64,000 nt of DNA from Nocardioides sp. TRM66260-LWL. GTDB lineage: Bacteria > Actinomycetota > Actinomycetes > Propionibacteriales > Nocardioidaceae. The DNA lies in the NCBI RefSeq assembly GCF_020075545.1, contig NZ_JAIQZK010000002.1:186001-250000 (forward strand), written 5' to 3'. The position numbers were made by a program, and so were the translations under genes. Every line of letters begins with the position of its first letter. Position 1 is the stretch's first letter. The notes below the pieces were generated by a model. That model was not told the DNA's origin. It saw nothing but the letters and a program-made list of their open reading frames with translations, and searched no databases. This document shows, one piece after another, positions 51,569 through 60,946 of the stretch.

Positions 51569-52597
51569 TCAGAGCGCCGCGTCCGGGCCCTCGGACGGGG
51601 CGGCCCCGGCCGCGTCGTCCGCGGCCTCGGAGGGCTGCTCGTCGCCGCGGATGTCGATCCGCCACCCGGTCAGCCGCGCGGCGAGACGGGCGTTCTGGCC
51701 CTCCTTGCCGATCGCCAGCGAGAGCTGGAAGTCGGGGACGACGACGCGGGCCGAGCGCGCGGCGGCGTCGAGCACGGTGACGGAGGTGACCCGGGCCGGC
51801 GACAGCGCGTGCGCGACCATCTCGGCGGGGTCGTCGGACCAGTCGACGATGTCGATCTTCTCGCCGTGCAGCTCGGCCATCACGTTGCGCACCCGCTGGC
51901 CCATCGGGCCGATGCAGGCGCCCTTGGCGTTGACGCCGGGCACCGCGGCCCGCACCGCGATCTTGGTGCGGTGGCCGGCCTCACGGGCGAGCGCGGCGAT
52001 CTCGACGGTGCCGTCGGCGATCTCGGGCACCTCGAGGGCGAAGAGCCGACGCACGAGGTTCGGGTGGGTGCGCGACAGGGTCACCTGCGGACCCCGCATG
52101 CCCTTGCGCACCGAGACGACCAGGCACTTGATCCGCGCGCCGTGGACGTACCGCTCGCCGGGCACGCGCTCGCCGACGGGCAGCAGCGCCTCGATCTTGC
52201 CGAGGTCGACCATCACGTCGCCGGGGTTGCGGCCTTGCTGGATGACGCCGGAGATGACGTCGCCCTCGCGGCCGGAGAACTCGCCGAAGCGGAGGTCGTC
52301 CTCGGCCTCCTGCAGCCGCTGCAGCATGACCTGCTTGGCCGTCGTGGTCGCGATGCGGCCGAAGTCGCCGGGGGTGTCGTCGTACTCGCCGACCCGGTTG
52401 CCCTCCTCGTCGAGCTCGGCGGCCAGCACCGCCACCTGGCCCGACTTGCGGTCGAGGACGACCCGCGCCTGCTCCTGCGCGCCGGGCGTCTTGTGGTACG
52501 CCGTCAGCAGGGCCTGCTCGATCGCCTCGACGAGCACGTCGAAGGAGATCTCCTTCTCCCGCTCCAGCATCCGCAGGATGCTCAGGTCGATGTCCAT
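51569..52597 (-). CDS. nusA: transcription termination/antitermination factor NusA
   Basis: A 342-residue NusA: N-terminal RNAP-binding domain ([36 protein letters not shown]), S1 domain (about 135-200, [15 protein letters not shown]) and two KH domains ([35 protein letters not shown]). There are no C-terminal acidic repeats, as usual in actinobacteria. Its ATG shares one base with the rimP stop. Confidence 0.97.
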   Translation of the reverse strand: MDIDLSILRMLEREKEISFDVLVEAIEQALLTAYHKTPGAQEQARVVLDRKSGQVAVLAAELDEEGNRVGEYDDTPGDFGRIATTTAKQVMLQRLQEAEDDLRFGEFSGREGDVISGVIQQGRNPGDVMVDLGKIEALLPVGERVPGERYVHGARIKCLVVSVRKGMRGPQVTLSRTHPNLVRRLFALEVPEIADGTVEIAALAREAGHRTKIAVRAAVPGVNAKGACIGPMGQRVRNVMAELHGEKIDIVDWSDDPAEMVAHALSPARVTSVTVLDAAARSARVVVPDFQLSLAIGKEGQNARLAARLTGWRIDIRGDEQPSEAADDAAGAAPSEGPDAAL

Positions 52598-53127
52598 CAG
52601 GAGTCCCCCTCGTTCTCGTCGATGTCGTCGGTGGCGCCCGCGTCCTCCGGGTCGTCGACCGGCCCGGGGCGGTTGAACTCGATCTGCACCAGCGCCTTGC
52701 CGACGTCGGCCAGCGCGACCGTCCGCCGGGCTCCGCGCACCTCGACGACCACCGACCCCTCGCCGGCCTCGACGATGCGTCCGGAGAAGGCGGCGCCCTC
52801 GAGCGGCGTCACCTTGACCAGACGGCCGACGTTGCGGCGCCAGTGGCGCGGCAGCGTGAGCGGACGGTCGACGCCGCGGGAGGTGACCTCGAGCGTGTAC
52901 GGCTGCTGGCCGAGCACGTCGCTGTCGTCGAGGACGGCCGAGATCGCGCGGGTGGCCTCGGCGACGTCGTCGAGGGTGATGCCGCCGTCGCGGTCGACGG
53001 CGATGCGCAGCACCCGGCGCTTGCCGGCGGGCGTGAGCTCGACGGCCTCGAGGTCGAAGCCGGCCTCCAGCAGGGACGCGCGCACGGCGTCGCCGATCCG
53101 ATCGGTCAGGGAGTCCGCTGCGGTCAC
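52597..53127 (-). CDS. rimP: ribosome maturation factor RimP
   Basis: A 176-residue 30S assembly factor: [69 protein letters not shown], and an acidic C-terminal tail. The GTG at 53127 follows AGGAGG at 8 nt. It leads rimP-nusA-ylxR-infB-rbfA-truB. Confidence 0.96.
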   Translation of the reverse strand: MTAADSLTDRIGDAVRASLLEAGFDLEAVELTPAGKRRVLRIAVDRDGGITLDDVAEATRAISAVLDDSDVLGQQPYTLEVTSRGVDRPLTLPRHWRRNVGRLVKVTPLEGAAFSGRIVEAGEGSVVVEVRGARRTVALADVGKALVQIEFNRPGPVDDPEDAGATDDIDENEGDS

Positions 53128-53339
53128 GGTCTCGACCTCCTGCTCTTCTCTTGTGACGTTCCGGTGGCGTGCTGGTGAGGTGCTGGCCGCACCGCGCTCG
53201 ATGCGGGCGGCGGGCGGCGCGGGCGGCGACGGCGCCGACCCGGAGCCGCCCACCCTAGCCGGAGTCGGCGCGGCGTCCCGGATCCTCGCCGCCGGCCCAC
53301 GGCGCCTCGCCGGCCGACGATGCCCGTCCGGCCGCTCGC

Positions 53340-53345
53340 TACGCT
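53340..53345 (+). promoter_or_regulatory. leaderless -10 box TACGCT
   Basis: TACGCT ends 6 nt before the GTG at 53352. Confidence 0.5.
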
Positions 53346-53351
53346 CGGGGC

Positions 53352-54398
53352 GTGCCGACCGACCCGTCCGCGCGTCCCGTCCTGGGCCGCCGCTCCCTGC
53401 TCCACGTCGGTCTCGGCGCCCCCGTGGCGATCGGGGCGCTCGGCCTGCTCGGCACGGCTGCCGGCTGCTCGCCGCGTGACCTGGCCGAGCCCGGCACGCC
53501 GGTCGCGGCACCGGGCGACGACGGCCCCGACCCGCGGGCCGACGCCGAGCGCTCGGCCGATCTCGCGCTGGTCACGAGCGCCCGACGCGACGTCGAGCGG
53601 CGCGCCCGGACGGCCGCGACCGCCCGCGGCGCGAGCGCCCTGGTCTCCCTGCACGCGGCCCAGCTGACGGCGCTCGGCGCGACCGCCCCGCGGGCCCGGT
53701 CCGGCCGACGGCCGGCCGCCGCGTCCGGCTCCCTGCGCCGCGGCGAGGAGACGCTCGGCACCTCCCTCGCCGCGAGCGCCCGCCGCGCGAACCACGGCTC
53801 GGTCGCCACCCTGCTCGCCGCCCTGGCCGCGGGGCAGGCGCAGCGGCTGCGCGCCGAGGGCTGGGCCGCCGGCCCTCGGCCCGCCCCGACGCCGTCCGGC
53901 ACCGCCGACGCCTCCCCGGCGCCGAGCCCGAGTCCCCGCACCGGCGCCGACGACGCGGCGTTGATCGATGCGCTCCAGGACGACCTGGCCGGCGCCCACG
54001 CCGCCCTCTACCTCGCCGGGGTGCTCGGTGCACGGACGACGGTCGACGACCCGCTGCGTCCGCGCCTGCTCGCCCTGCTGGAGCGGCACCGCGCCCGCCG
54101 CGACGCCCTGACCTCCCGCCTGCTCGCGCTGGGACGACGCCCGGTCGGCCCGGCCGCCGTCTACCGGCTCCCGAGCGCGCTCCGCGCGGCCGGGTCCTCC
54201 CCCGACGGAGCCGTGCTGCGCGGCGTCGCCGCGCAGATCGAGCAGCGCACCGTGGGCCTCGCGCTCGCCGTGGTGGCCGCGGCGCCGCGGGAGTCGCGGC
54301 CCGAGGCGATCGACGAGGCCGTCGAGGCCGCGGTCGAGGCGGTCGACTGGGGTGCCACGCCCGTGGCGCTGCCGGGTCTGCGTCAGACCGCCCGCTGA
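53352..54398 (+). CDS. DUF4439 ferritin-like lipoprotein
   Basis: A 348-residue exported protein. The N-terminus has a twin-arginine-like GRRSLLHVGLGAPVAIG and a lipobox GTAAGC (Cys about 39), so it is probably Tat-exported and lipid-anchored. Residues about 55-170 are an Ala-rich helical region; the C-terminal 150 residues are a four-helix ferritin-like DUF4439 domain (IDALQDDLAGAHAALYLAGVLGA...). It is divergent from rimP, the position of Rv2843/Rv2844-type genes in mycobacteria. Function unknown. Confidence 0.85.
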   Translation: MPTDPSARPVLGRRSLLHVGLGAPVAIGALGLLGTAAGCSPRDLAEPGTPVAAPGDDGPDPRADAERSADLALVTSARRDVERRARTAATARGASALVSLHAAQLTALGATAPRARSGRRPAAASGSLRRGEETLGTSLAASARRANHGSVATLLAALAAGQAQRLRAEGWAAGPRPAPTPSGTADASPAPSPSPRTGADDAALIDALQDDLAGAHAALYLAGVLGARTTVDDPLRPRLLALLERHRARRDALTSRLLALGRRPVGPAAVYRLPSALRAAGSSPDGAVLRGVAAQIEQRTVGLALAVVAAAPRESRPEAIDEAVEAAVEAVDWGATPVALPGLRQTAR

Positions 54399-54421
54399 GC
54401 CCGGCTCCCACCGCGCCATGC

Positions 54422-54461
54422 GGGGTCGACCCGCAGCGCGCAGGTGCCGCGGATCGACCCC
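54422..54461 (+). terminator. probable terminator of the DUF4439 gene
   Basis: A 13 bp stem with one mismatch (54422-54434 with 54449-54461), 24 nt past the stop. Confidence 0.65.
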
Positions 54462-54748
54462 GGACGTGCCGAGGGCCCCCGAGCCCGTCAGCGCGAGGAA
54501 GCCCCGAGATCTCCCCCGCGGTGACGAGGCCCGCGGGCCCTCACCGGAGGCGACGCGAACGTCGCACGGACACCTTCCCCCGGGGAGGCGCCTGCGCATG
54601 CGCGATGCAGGGGTTCACTTCTGTGCAGAAATCACCGGTGCACACTTGTGCATCTCGTCGACGACGATCACGTCTCCGCAGGTCAGGCGGGGTCTCGGCC
54701 GATCGCGTTCGCTGATCGGACGCTCGTTCAGGCGAACGGGACCTCCGG
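54462..54748. other. intergenic region without a recognisable gene
   Basis: This stretch between convergent DUF4439 and HAD genes has no convincing reading frame. Its right part (54600-54720) is noticeably less GC-rich than the neighbours and holds GTGCA/TGCAC copies near 54623, 54639 and 54649. A short hairpin GAGGCCCGCGGGCCCTC is near 54526. I cannot assign a function. Confidence 0.4.
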
Positions 54749-55462
54749 TCAGCCCCAGCCGTCGACGATGGTCAGCACGTCGAGGAGCCGAGGCGCCACG
54801 GCGTCCGGCGTGCCCTCGGTGTGCCCGATCTGGACGCTCGGGATCGTGCTGTGCGGCACGTGGATCGCGCGCAGGCCGGCGTTCTGCGCGCCCCACACGT
54901 CGTCGAAGAGCCGGTCGCCGACGTACACGCAGCGACCCGGATCGGTGGCTCCGACGGCCTCCAGCGCGGCCGCGAACGCCAGCGGCGACGGCTTGGTGAC
55001 GGCCAGCTCGCTGGAGTAGACGTCGCCGTCGATCAGGTCGAGCACGCCGTCGCGCTCGAAGAAGCCGCGATGCCACGCCCGCGGCCAGATCGTGTTCGAG
55101 AGCACCCCGACGGCGATGCCGCGCTCGTGCAGGCCCTCGAACAGCGGACGCACCTCGGGGTCGGTGAGGGTGTGCGGCTCCCAGAAGTCGTAGTACGCGC
55201 GCAGGAGCGCCGGATCGTGCTCGAGCCCGGCCTCGTCGAACAGGTCGGCGATGGTCGCGCTGCGCTGCTCGTCGCGGCTGCGTCCCCACACGACCTCGCC
55301 GGCGCGGTGCAGCCGCTCGGCGTGCGCCGCGCGCTCGCCCGCCGCGTCGGGGTGGACGCCGCGCACCGCCTCGGCGAGCGCGAGCGACTCGGCGTGGAAG
55401 TCGACGTCGTGCCAGGCCGTGAGCGTGCCGCCCCAGTCGAAGACGACCGCCTGCAGGCTCAT
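54749..55462 (-). CDS. HAD-superfamily hydrolase
   Basis: A 237-residue phosphatase-like protein: motif [11 protein letters not shown] (nucleophile Asp9; the usual second Asp is Gly11, common in this DWGGT subgroup), cap helices, motif II VGVLSNT, motif III Lys in VTKPSPLAF, and motif [20 protein letters not shown]. Substrate unknown. The ATG at 55462 overlaps the proS stop by 4 nt, so it is co-expressed with proS. Confidence 0.9.
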   Translation of the reverse strand: MSLQAVVFDWGGTLTAWHDVDFHAESLALAEAVRGVHPDAAGERAAHAERLHRAGEVVWGRSRDEQRSATIADLFDEAGLEHDPALLRAYYDFWEPHTLTDPEVRPLFEGLHERGIAVGVLSNTIWPRAWHRGFFERDGVLDLIDGDVYSSELAVTKPSPLAFAAALEAVGATDPGRCVYVGDRLFDDVWGAQNAGLRAIHVPHSTIPSVQIGHTEGTPDAVAPRLLDVLTIVDGWG

Positions 55463-57258
55463 GCGCCGTGCCGGACGAGACGCAGCAGGTGGGCGACGAC
55501 CGCGTCCGCGGCGACGTCCTCGCGCTCCCCGGAGCGGCGGTCCTTGACCTCGACGGTGCCCGACTCGGCCAGCGAGCGGCCGACGGTGACGATCGTCGGC
55601 ACGCCGATCAGCTCGGCGTCCTTGAACTTCACGCCGGGGCTCACCTTGCCCGTGCGGTCGTCGTAGAGCACCTCGACGCCCTGCTCGGCGAGCTCGTGGG
55701 CGATCCGGTCGGCGGCGGCGAAGACCGCCTCGTCCTTGCCGGCGGCGATGAGGTGCACCTCGGCCGGGGCGACGTGCCGCGGCCAGCACAGACCGATCTC
55801 GTCGAGCGTGCCCTCGGCGATCGCCGCCACCGCGCGGGTGACGCCGATGCCGTAGGAGCCCATCGTCACGGTGACGAGCTTGCCGTTCTCGTCGAGCACC
55901 TTGAGGTCCAGCGCCTCGGCGTACTTGCGGCCGAGCTGGAAGACGTGGCCCATCTCGATGCCGCGGGCGGTCGAGAGCGTGCCGTCGTCGCAGCGCGGGC
56001 AGGCGTCGCCGTCGCGCACCTCGGCGGCCTCGATGGTGCCGTCGGGGGTGAAGTCGCGGCCCGCGACCAGGTCGAGCACGTGGCGACCCTCGGCGTCCGC
56101 GCCGGTGATCCACGCGGTGCCGGGCACCACCCGGGGGTCGACGAGGTAGCGGATGCCCGAGGCGCTCTGCTCGCCGAGCACGCCGGGGCCGATGTAGCCC
56201 TTCACCAACGCGGGGTGCTCCTTGAGCTCGACGTCGGTCATCGGCTCGACGCCGATCGGCTCCAGCTGGCCCTCGAGCCGCTTGAGGTCGACCTCGCGGT
56301 CGCCGGGCAGGCCGATCGCGAGCGGCTCGCGGGTGCCGTCGGGGTGGGTGAGCGTGACGAGGACGTTCTTCAGGGTGTCGGCGCCGGTCCACGCGCGGTC
56401 GGCGCGCGGGTGCGCGGCGTTGACGACCGCGACGAGCGTCTCGATCGTCGGGGTGTCGGGGGTGTCCTCGACGTGCGCGGCCGGCAGGGCGGCGAGCGCG
56501 GCGTCGTCGAGCGGGGCGGGGGCGCGGGTCTCGACCGCCTCGACGTTGGCGGCGTAGTCGCACGTCGAGCAGCGCACGTAGGTGTCCTCGCCGACCTCGG
56601 CGGTGGCGAGGAACTCCTCGGACGCCGAGCCGCCCATCGCGCCGGAGGTGGCCTTGACGACCACGTAGTCGAAGCCGAGCCGGTCGAAGATGCGCACGTA
56701 GGCGTCGCGGTGGGCCTGGTAGCTGGCCTCCAGGCCGGCGTCGTCGACGTCGAAGGAGTAGGAGTCCTTCATCGTGAACTCGCGGCCACGCAGCAGGCCC
56801 GCCCTCGGACGCGCCTCGTCGCGGTACTTCGTCTGGATCTGGTAGATCGAGAGCGGCAGGTCCTTGTAGGAGGAGTAGAGGTCCTTGACGACGAGGGTGA
56901 ACATCTCCTCGTGCGTGGGCCCGAGCAGGTAGTCGGCGCCCTTGCGGTCGTGCAGCCGGAAGATGCCGTCGCCGTACTCCGTCCACCGTCCGGTGGCCTC
57001 GTAGGGCTCCTTGGGCAGCAGCGCCGGGAACGAGAGCTCCTGCGCGCCGATGGCGTCCATCTCCTCCCGGACGATGCCCTCGACCTTGCGCAGCACCCGC
57101 AGGCCCAGCGGCAGCCAGGTGTAGATGCCGGGCGCCGCGCGACGGATGTAGCCGGCGCGGACGAGCAGCCGGTGGCTGGGCACCTCGGCGTCGGCCGGGT
57201 CGTCGCGGAGGGTGCGCACGAAGAGGCTGGACATCCGCAGGATCCGGGTGCTCGTCAT
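55459..57258 (-). CDS. proS: prolyl-tRNA synthetase
   Basis: A 599-residue class II synthetase of the bacterial type with an inserted YbaK-like editing domain (residues about 230-400). Motif 1 is in [28 protein letters not shown], motif 2 in [27 protein letters not shown], and motif 3 in [17 protein letters not shown]. The ATG at 57258 is 7 nt after TAGCCT. It is upstream of rimP-nusA as in other actinobacteria. Confidence 0.98.
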   Translation of the reverse strand: MTSTRILRMSSLFVRTLRDDPADAEVPSHRLLVRAGYIRRAAPGIYTWLPLGLRVLRKVEGIVREEMDAIGAQELSFPALLPKEPYEATGRWTEYGDGIFRLHDRKGADYLLGPTHEEMFTLVVKDLYSSYKDLPLSIYQIQTKYRDEARPRAGLLRGREFTMKDSYSFDVDDAGLEASYQAHRDAYVRIFDRLGFDYVVVKATSGAMGGSASEEFLATAEVGEDTYVRCSTCDYAANVEAVETRAPAPLDDAALAALPAAHVEDTPDTPTIETLVAVVNAAHPRADRAWTGADTLKNVLVTLTHPDGTREPLAIGLPGDREVDLKRLEGQLEPIGVEPMTDVELKEHPALVKGYIGPGVLGEQSASGIRYLVDPRVVPGTAWITGADAEGRHVLDLVAGRDFTPDGTIEAAEVRDGDACPRCDDGTLSTARGIEMGHVFQLGRKYAEALDLKVLDENGKLVTVTMGSYGIGVTRAVAAIAEGTLDEIGLCWPRHVAPAEVHLIAAGKDEAVFAAADRIAHELAEQGVEVLYDDRTGKVSPGVKFKDAELIGVPTIVTVGRSLAESGTVEVKDRRSGEREDVAADAVVAHLLRLVRHGA

Positions 57259-57265
57259 GCGCGCA

Positions 57266-57271
57266 AGGCTA
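57266..57271 (-). promoter_or_regulatory. leaderless -10 box TAGCCT of proS
   Basis: On the minus strand TAGCCT ends 7 nt before the ATG at 57258. Confidence 0.5.
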
Positions 57272-57382
57272 CGGCGCGCGCCGCCGGGCGGGGCAATCGG
57301 ATTCGGGTGCCGAGGGTCTCGGCCGGACTGGACCGGTGGGCGCCGTCGCCCGCGGCTCCTCGCCGTCGTCGATCGGCGGCGC

Positions 57383-57388
57383 TACGGT
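57383..57388 (+). promoter_or_regulatory. -10-like TACGGT upstream of the first secreted paralogue
   Basis: TACGGT lies 51 nt upstream of the ATG at 57440 in the 181 bp proS-divergent region. No -35 is visible. Confidence 0.3.
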
Positions 57389-57439
57389 GCGAATCGGCCG
57401 GTCCCCCACCGCCGGCCCGCACCCTGGGGAGGGAGCCCC

Positions 57440-58519
57440 ATGCACCTGCGCCGTCCGCGCGTTCGGGTCGGTCACGGCCGATCGTCCCGCGTCCTCGTCC
57501 TGCTCGCCGTCGCCTCCGCCTCCGCGCTCGGCCCGACCGTCGCGATCACCGCGGTCGACGCCGCGCCGAGCCGACCGGAGATCTCCCTCGGGCCGCGGGA
57601 CGTGCCCCGCGGCGCCGACGTCGCGTGGCCGCACATCGAGGGCTCGGAGGTCGTCGACGGCGACGTGCGGCTGCCGGTGCCCGGGACGCCGATCGCGGCG
57701 CACCGGGCCGGCGACCACCTCGTCGTCCTGACCCTCGTCGCCAAGCGCCTCCAGTACGTCAGCGTCGCGCCGGGACGCGAGCCGGTCCGGCTCGCCCGGC
57801 CCGCCGACGACGACACCGTGCCGCTGCTCGCCGACGACGCGACGCGGCTGACCACGCTGACGTTCTCCGCGCGGGACGGCGGCTCGACCCTGCGGCTCTA
57901 CGACACCGCCGACGGGACGCTGATCGGCACGCGACGCTTCCCGAGGATCGTGCTGCCGGTGGACGCGACCGGCACGCGCGCGCTCCTCCACGACCCCCAG
58001 CGGGGGCTGGTGCAGGAATGGGACGCCGCCTCCGGGGGCGTCCGGCGCATCACGACGGGAGACCTCACGGCGGCCAGCTACGCCGCGGACCGGCTCGCCC
58101 TCCTCGTCGGCTCCGGACGCCGTCCGTGCCAGCAGGTGGTCGCCCTCAGCTCGCCGTCGACGGTGCTCAGCCGCTCCTGCGGCGACTGGGTCACCACCGG
58201 CTTCGCCCCGGACGGCCGAGCGGTGCAGACCCGCATCCCGAGGGCGCAGGACGGGCTGGACCGCCTGCGGGTCCTGGGGCCCACCGGCCGGATCGTGGGG
58301 GTCTACCGCGTGGCGGCGCGCAGCGCGGGCGTCCTCGATCTGGGCTGGCTCGACGACGGCCGGATCATCGTCACCGTCGTGACTCGCCGCACCGTCACGG
58401 AGGTGGCCTGCGACGCCGAGCGCTGCGAGCGGGTCGCCCCGGTGCGACCCAACACGCTCCCGGATCGACTCGGGCGGCACGCGCGCCCACCCCTGGTCGG
58501 CGTCGATCCGCGGCACTAG
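57440..58519 (+). CDS. secreted propeller-like protein, paralogue 1 of 4
   Basis: A 359-residue exported protein of unknown function. The signal peptide (RVLVLLAVASASALG) ends near residue 42. The mature protein is almost all short beta-strands with recurring D-G-x and G-R turns, suggesting a beta-propeller. Shared family features: SLGPRDVPRGADVAWP at the start, ASYAADRLALL, a C-x16-C pair (CQQVV...SRSC then W), and C-x4-C-x-R-V-A-P (CDAERCERVAP) near the end; the four cysteines may form two disulfides. The ATG follows GGGGAGGGAG. It is closest to paralogue 2. It ends with a non-conserved tail of about 25 residues. Confidence 0.85.
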   Translation: MHLRRPRVRVGHGRSSRVLVLLAVASASALGPTVAITAVDAAPSRPEISLGPRDVPRGADVAWPHIEGSEVVDGDVRLPVPGTPIAAHRAGDHLVVLTLVAKRLQYVSVAPGREPVRLARPADDDTVPLLADDATRLTTLTFSARDGGSTLRLYDTADGTLIGTRRFPRIVLPVDATGTRALLHDPQRGLVQEWDAASGGVRRITTGDLTAASYAADRLALLVGSGRRPCQQVVALSSPSTVLSRSCGDWVTTGFAPDGRAVQTRIPRAQDGLDRLRVLGPTGRIVGVYRVAARSAGVLDLGWLDDGRIIVTVVTRRTVTEVACDAERCERVAPVRPNTLPDRLGRHARPPLVGVDPRH

Positions 58520-58522
58520 CGT
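58517..58522 (+). promoter_or_regulatory. -10-like TAGCGT overlapping the stop of paralogue 1
   Basis: The TAG stop of the first paralogue begins TAGCGT. This would give paralogue 2 its own transcript with a leader of about 34 nt containing GGGAG. Confidence 0.4.
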
Positions 58523-58562
58523 GCGAGCCCACGTACCCCCCACCGCATCCTCGGGAGAAACC

Positions 58563-59603
58563 ATGACCGGCTCGACCCTCCGCCGCGGCGGACGCCGCCT
58601 CGCCGCCCTGCTCGTGCCTCTGCTCCTCGTCGGCGGTCTCGCCGGCACCGGCTCCGCCGCGGGCGACGTCGTGATCAGCCCACGCGGGCTCCCGCGCGGC
58701 GCCGACGCCGCGATCCCGCGCCTCGTGGGCTCCGACGTCGTCGTCGGCGACCTCCGCCTGCCGGTGCCGGGCGAGCCGCTGGAGGTCGTCGACGCCGGTG
58801 ACCACTACGTCGTCCTCGGCATCGACCTCGCCCGCGGCAGCCTGACCTCCTACAGCGTCGCGCCCGGCCGCGAGCCGATCCGGCTGCGGACGGGCGAGGG
58901 CAGCGTGACGATCTCCAGCGACGGCCGGCGGCTGATCACCCGCGAGCCCGCCCGCGGCGCCCGGGGCCTCACGCTGCGTCTGGTGGACACCGCGACCGGG
59001 CAGATCCTGGGCGCCCGTCGGATGCTCGCGCGCTACGACGTCGTCGACGCCGGCGGCACCCGGGTCCTGATGAGCGACCTCGACGCGGGCACGCTGGAGT
59101 GGAACGCGCTCACCGGCTACCTGCGCAAGGTCTCCGCACAGCCGTCGATCGCGGCCAGCTACGCCGCGAACCGCGTGGCGGTCATCGACGGCGTCACCCG
59201 CTCGCGGCCGTGCGAGCGGACCCTGGCCCTCGACGCCCCGCAGACCGTGCTGTCGTCGTCGTGCCGCTGGCTCACCGGCGCGATCGCCCCCGACGGCCGG
59301 GCCGCGCAGTTCGACCCCGCGGCCGGCGACGAGCGGATCCGCGTCGCCGACCCCGACGGCCGCACCCTCGACGTGTACAGCACCGCAGCGCCCACCACCG
59401 TCGTGCTGCAGGTGGCGTTCCCGGACGCGGACTCGATCCGGTTCCGCACCGTCACCCCGCGCACCTCCACCTACGTCGAGTGCCGGCGCGCCGTCTGCGA
59501 GCGCGTCGCTCCCTACGAGCGGATCGAGGACCTCGTCGGATCAGGTCGCCGGATCGTCGGCTTCGGCGCCGCCACGCGGCACGTCCGCGCCTGGCTCCGC
59601 TGA
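58563..59603 (+). CDS. secreted propeller-like protein, paralogue 2 of 4
   Basis: A 346-residue exported paralogue. Signal peptide RRLAALLVPLLLVGGLAGTGSA ends near residue 33. Family features: VVISPRGLPRGADAAIP, DVVVGDLRLPVPGEPLEV, SVAPGREPIRLR, ASYAANRVAVI, C-x16-C (CERTL...SSSC-RW) and C-x4-C (CRRAVCERVAP). The LPVPG and SVAPGREP segments are shared only with paralogue 1. The ATG at 58563 follows GGGAGAAA; 43 nt separate it from paralogue 1. No enzymatic motif is visible. Confidence 0.85.
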   Translation: MTGSTLRRGGRRLAALLVPLLLVGGLAGTGSAAGDVVISPRGLPRGADAAIPRLVGSDVVVGDLRLPVPGEPLEVVDAGDHYVVLGIDLARGSLTSYSVAPGREPIRLRTGEGSVTISSDGRRLITREPARGARGLTLRLVDTATGQILGARRMLARYDVVDAGGTRVLMSDLDAGTLEWNALTGYLRKVSAQPSIAASYAANRVAVIDGVTRSRPCERTLALDAPQTVLSSSCRWLTGAIAPDGRAAQFDPAAGDERIRVADPDGRTLDVYSTAAPTTVVLQVAFPDADSIRFRTVTPRTSTYVECRRAVCERVAPYERIEDLVGSGRRIVGFGAATRHVRAWLR

Positions 59604-59701
59604 CCGACGCGGCGCCCCGCGGCAACCGGAGCGCCGATCCCGGCGTCTGCGAGGGCGGGCGGCCCGATCGGGTCGCCCGCCTCTCGGCCCTAGGAGTCAC
59701 C

Positions 59702-60799
59702 ATGCCCCCTCTGCCCCGCTCGACCCGCCCCATCCGCCCGGCCGGCCCGACCAGCCCGCGCAGCCCCCGTGCTCTCCTCGTGGGCACCGCCATCGCGGTC
59801 TCCGGCGCCGTGCTCGTCGGCGCCGCCGCGGCGCCGTCGCCGACGGCGGCAGCCGCGACGGACGTGCCCTCGACGACCGTCAGCCCCCGCTCGGCGCCGA
59901 CCGGCACCGCCATCGCCGAGCCGTACCTCTCCGGCCGCACGGTCCACGACGGGGACGTCACGGCCGTGGCGCCCTCCCGAGCGCTGCGGCTGCTGGGTCG
60001 CACCGGCGACTCCTACCTGGTCCTCGTCTCGGTCGACGGCCACGAGCGGGTCGCCGAGGTCCGACCGGGCACCGCGCCGGCGACGTACCTCGGCGGCGTC
60101 CTCGACACCCCGCGGGACGCCGTGCTGGTCAGCCGCGACGGCTCACGGCTGGTGATCGCCGAGCCCGGCAGGCGCGGCGCGGACGCCCTGACGACGACCG
60201 TCAGCGCCTACGCGACGGGCGGCACGGACGGCTCCGGCACGCTCCTCGGCCGCCGGCTCGTCGACGGCGACGCCCGGGTGCTCGACGCCCGCCTCGATCG
60301 CGTCGTCCTGACCGGCTCGGACGCGCACGGCGTGCACACCAGTCTCTGGACGCCGAGCAGCGGCGCCCTCCGACGCATCGCCGGGGCGACCTCCTACGCC
60401 GCCGACCTGGCCGCGAACCGCCTCGCGCTGTACCGCGAGACCTCGTCCGGATCTCGGGTCTGCACGCGGACCAGCACGCTCAGCCGGCCCTCGAGGCCGC
60501 TGTGGCGCTCCTGCGGCTGGCAGGTCGAGGCGTTCGAGCGCGACGGCCGCATGGCGCTCGCCCCGCTCGACTTCGACGGCCCCGGGCCCCGGCTGCTGCG
60601 TCTGACCACGCCGGCCGGCCGACCGGTCGTCGAGTACCTCGCCTCGCGCCGGACCACCTCGATCCACCTCCAGCGCCGCCTGAACGACGGCCGGGTGCTG
60701 CTGCGGGTCGGCGGCCCGTCGTCGACCTCCTACCTGGCCTGCGAGCTGACGGCGTGCGCGCGCGTCTCGCCGGTCTTCGGCGCCGACGCCCGCGACTGA
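59702..60799 (+). CDS. secreted propeller-like protein, paralogue 3 of 4
   Basis: A 365-residue exported paralogue with a long Pro/Arg-rich N-terminus before the signal helix (ALLVGTAIAVSGAVLVGAAAA, cleavage near residue 51). It belongs with paralogue 4: VSPRSAPTGTAIAEPYLSGR, TVHDGDVTAVAPSRALRLLG, GDSYLVLVSVDGHERVAEVR. Also C-x16-C (CTRTS...WRSC-GW) and C-x4-C (CELTACARVSP). The ATG at 59702 follows AGGAG at 5 nt. The 98 nt gap before it holds no clear terminator, so it may be co-transcribed with paralogue 2. Confidence 0.85.
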   Translation: MPPLPRSTRPIRPAGPTSPRSPRALLVGTAIAVSGAVLVGAAAAPSPTAAAATDVPSTTVSPRSAPTGTAIAEPYLSGRTVHDGDVTAVAPSRALRLLGRTGDSYLVLVSVDGHERVAEVRPGTAPATYLGGVLDTPRDAVLVSRDGSRLVIAEPGRRGADALTTTVSAYATGGTDGSGTLLGRRLVDGDARVLDARLDRVVLTGSDAHGVHTSLWTPSSGALRRIAGATSYAADLAANRLALYRETSSGSRVCTRTSTLSRPSRPLWRSCGWQVEAFERDGRMALAPLDFDGPGPRLLRLTTPAGRPVVEYLASRRTTSIHLQRRLNDGRVLLRVGGPSSTSYLACELTACARVSPVFGADARD

Positions 60800-60889
60800 C
60801 GCCCCGAGCGGGCCCGTCGACGCCTCGGCGCGGATCTCCCGCGGATCTCCTGCGGATCGCCGGCAACAAGAACGCGACTCGATGCGTCT

Positions 60890-60923
60890 GAGGGGTCGGC
60901 GGCCAGGAGGTCGCCGACCCCTC
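60890..60923 (+). terminator. hairpin between paralogues 3 and 4 with AGGAGG in its loop
   Basis: A perfect 12 bp stem (60890-60901 with 60912-60923) with a 10 nt loop GCCAGGAGGT. It is either the terminator of paralogue 3 or a leader element of paralogue 4, whose own AGGAG lies further downstream. Confidence 0.6.
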
Positions 60924-60946
60924 TCTCGGATCCCAGGAGACCCGCC

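Noticed and set aside
49034..53479. 1481-codon plus-strand frame
   Set aside because: It runs antisense across infB, ylxR, nusA and rimP; its low-complexity Gly/Ala/Arg content mirrors the infB linker.
54521..54715. 64-codon plus-strand frame in the intergenic region
   Set aside because: Arg-rich composition, no ribosome-binding site or -10 box, and it crosses the lower-GC patch without codon bias.
54615..54720. Possible helicase remnant (minus-strand CGDVIVVDEMHKC)
   Set aside because: The DE-x-H-like string is short and isolated, with no other helicase motif in any frame nearby.
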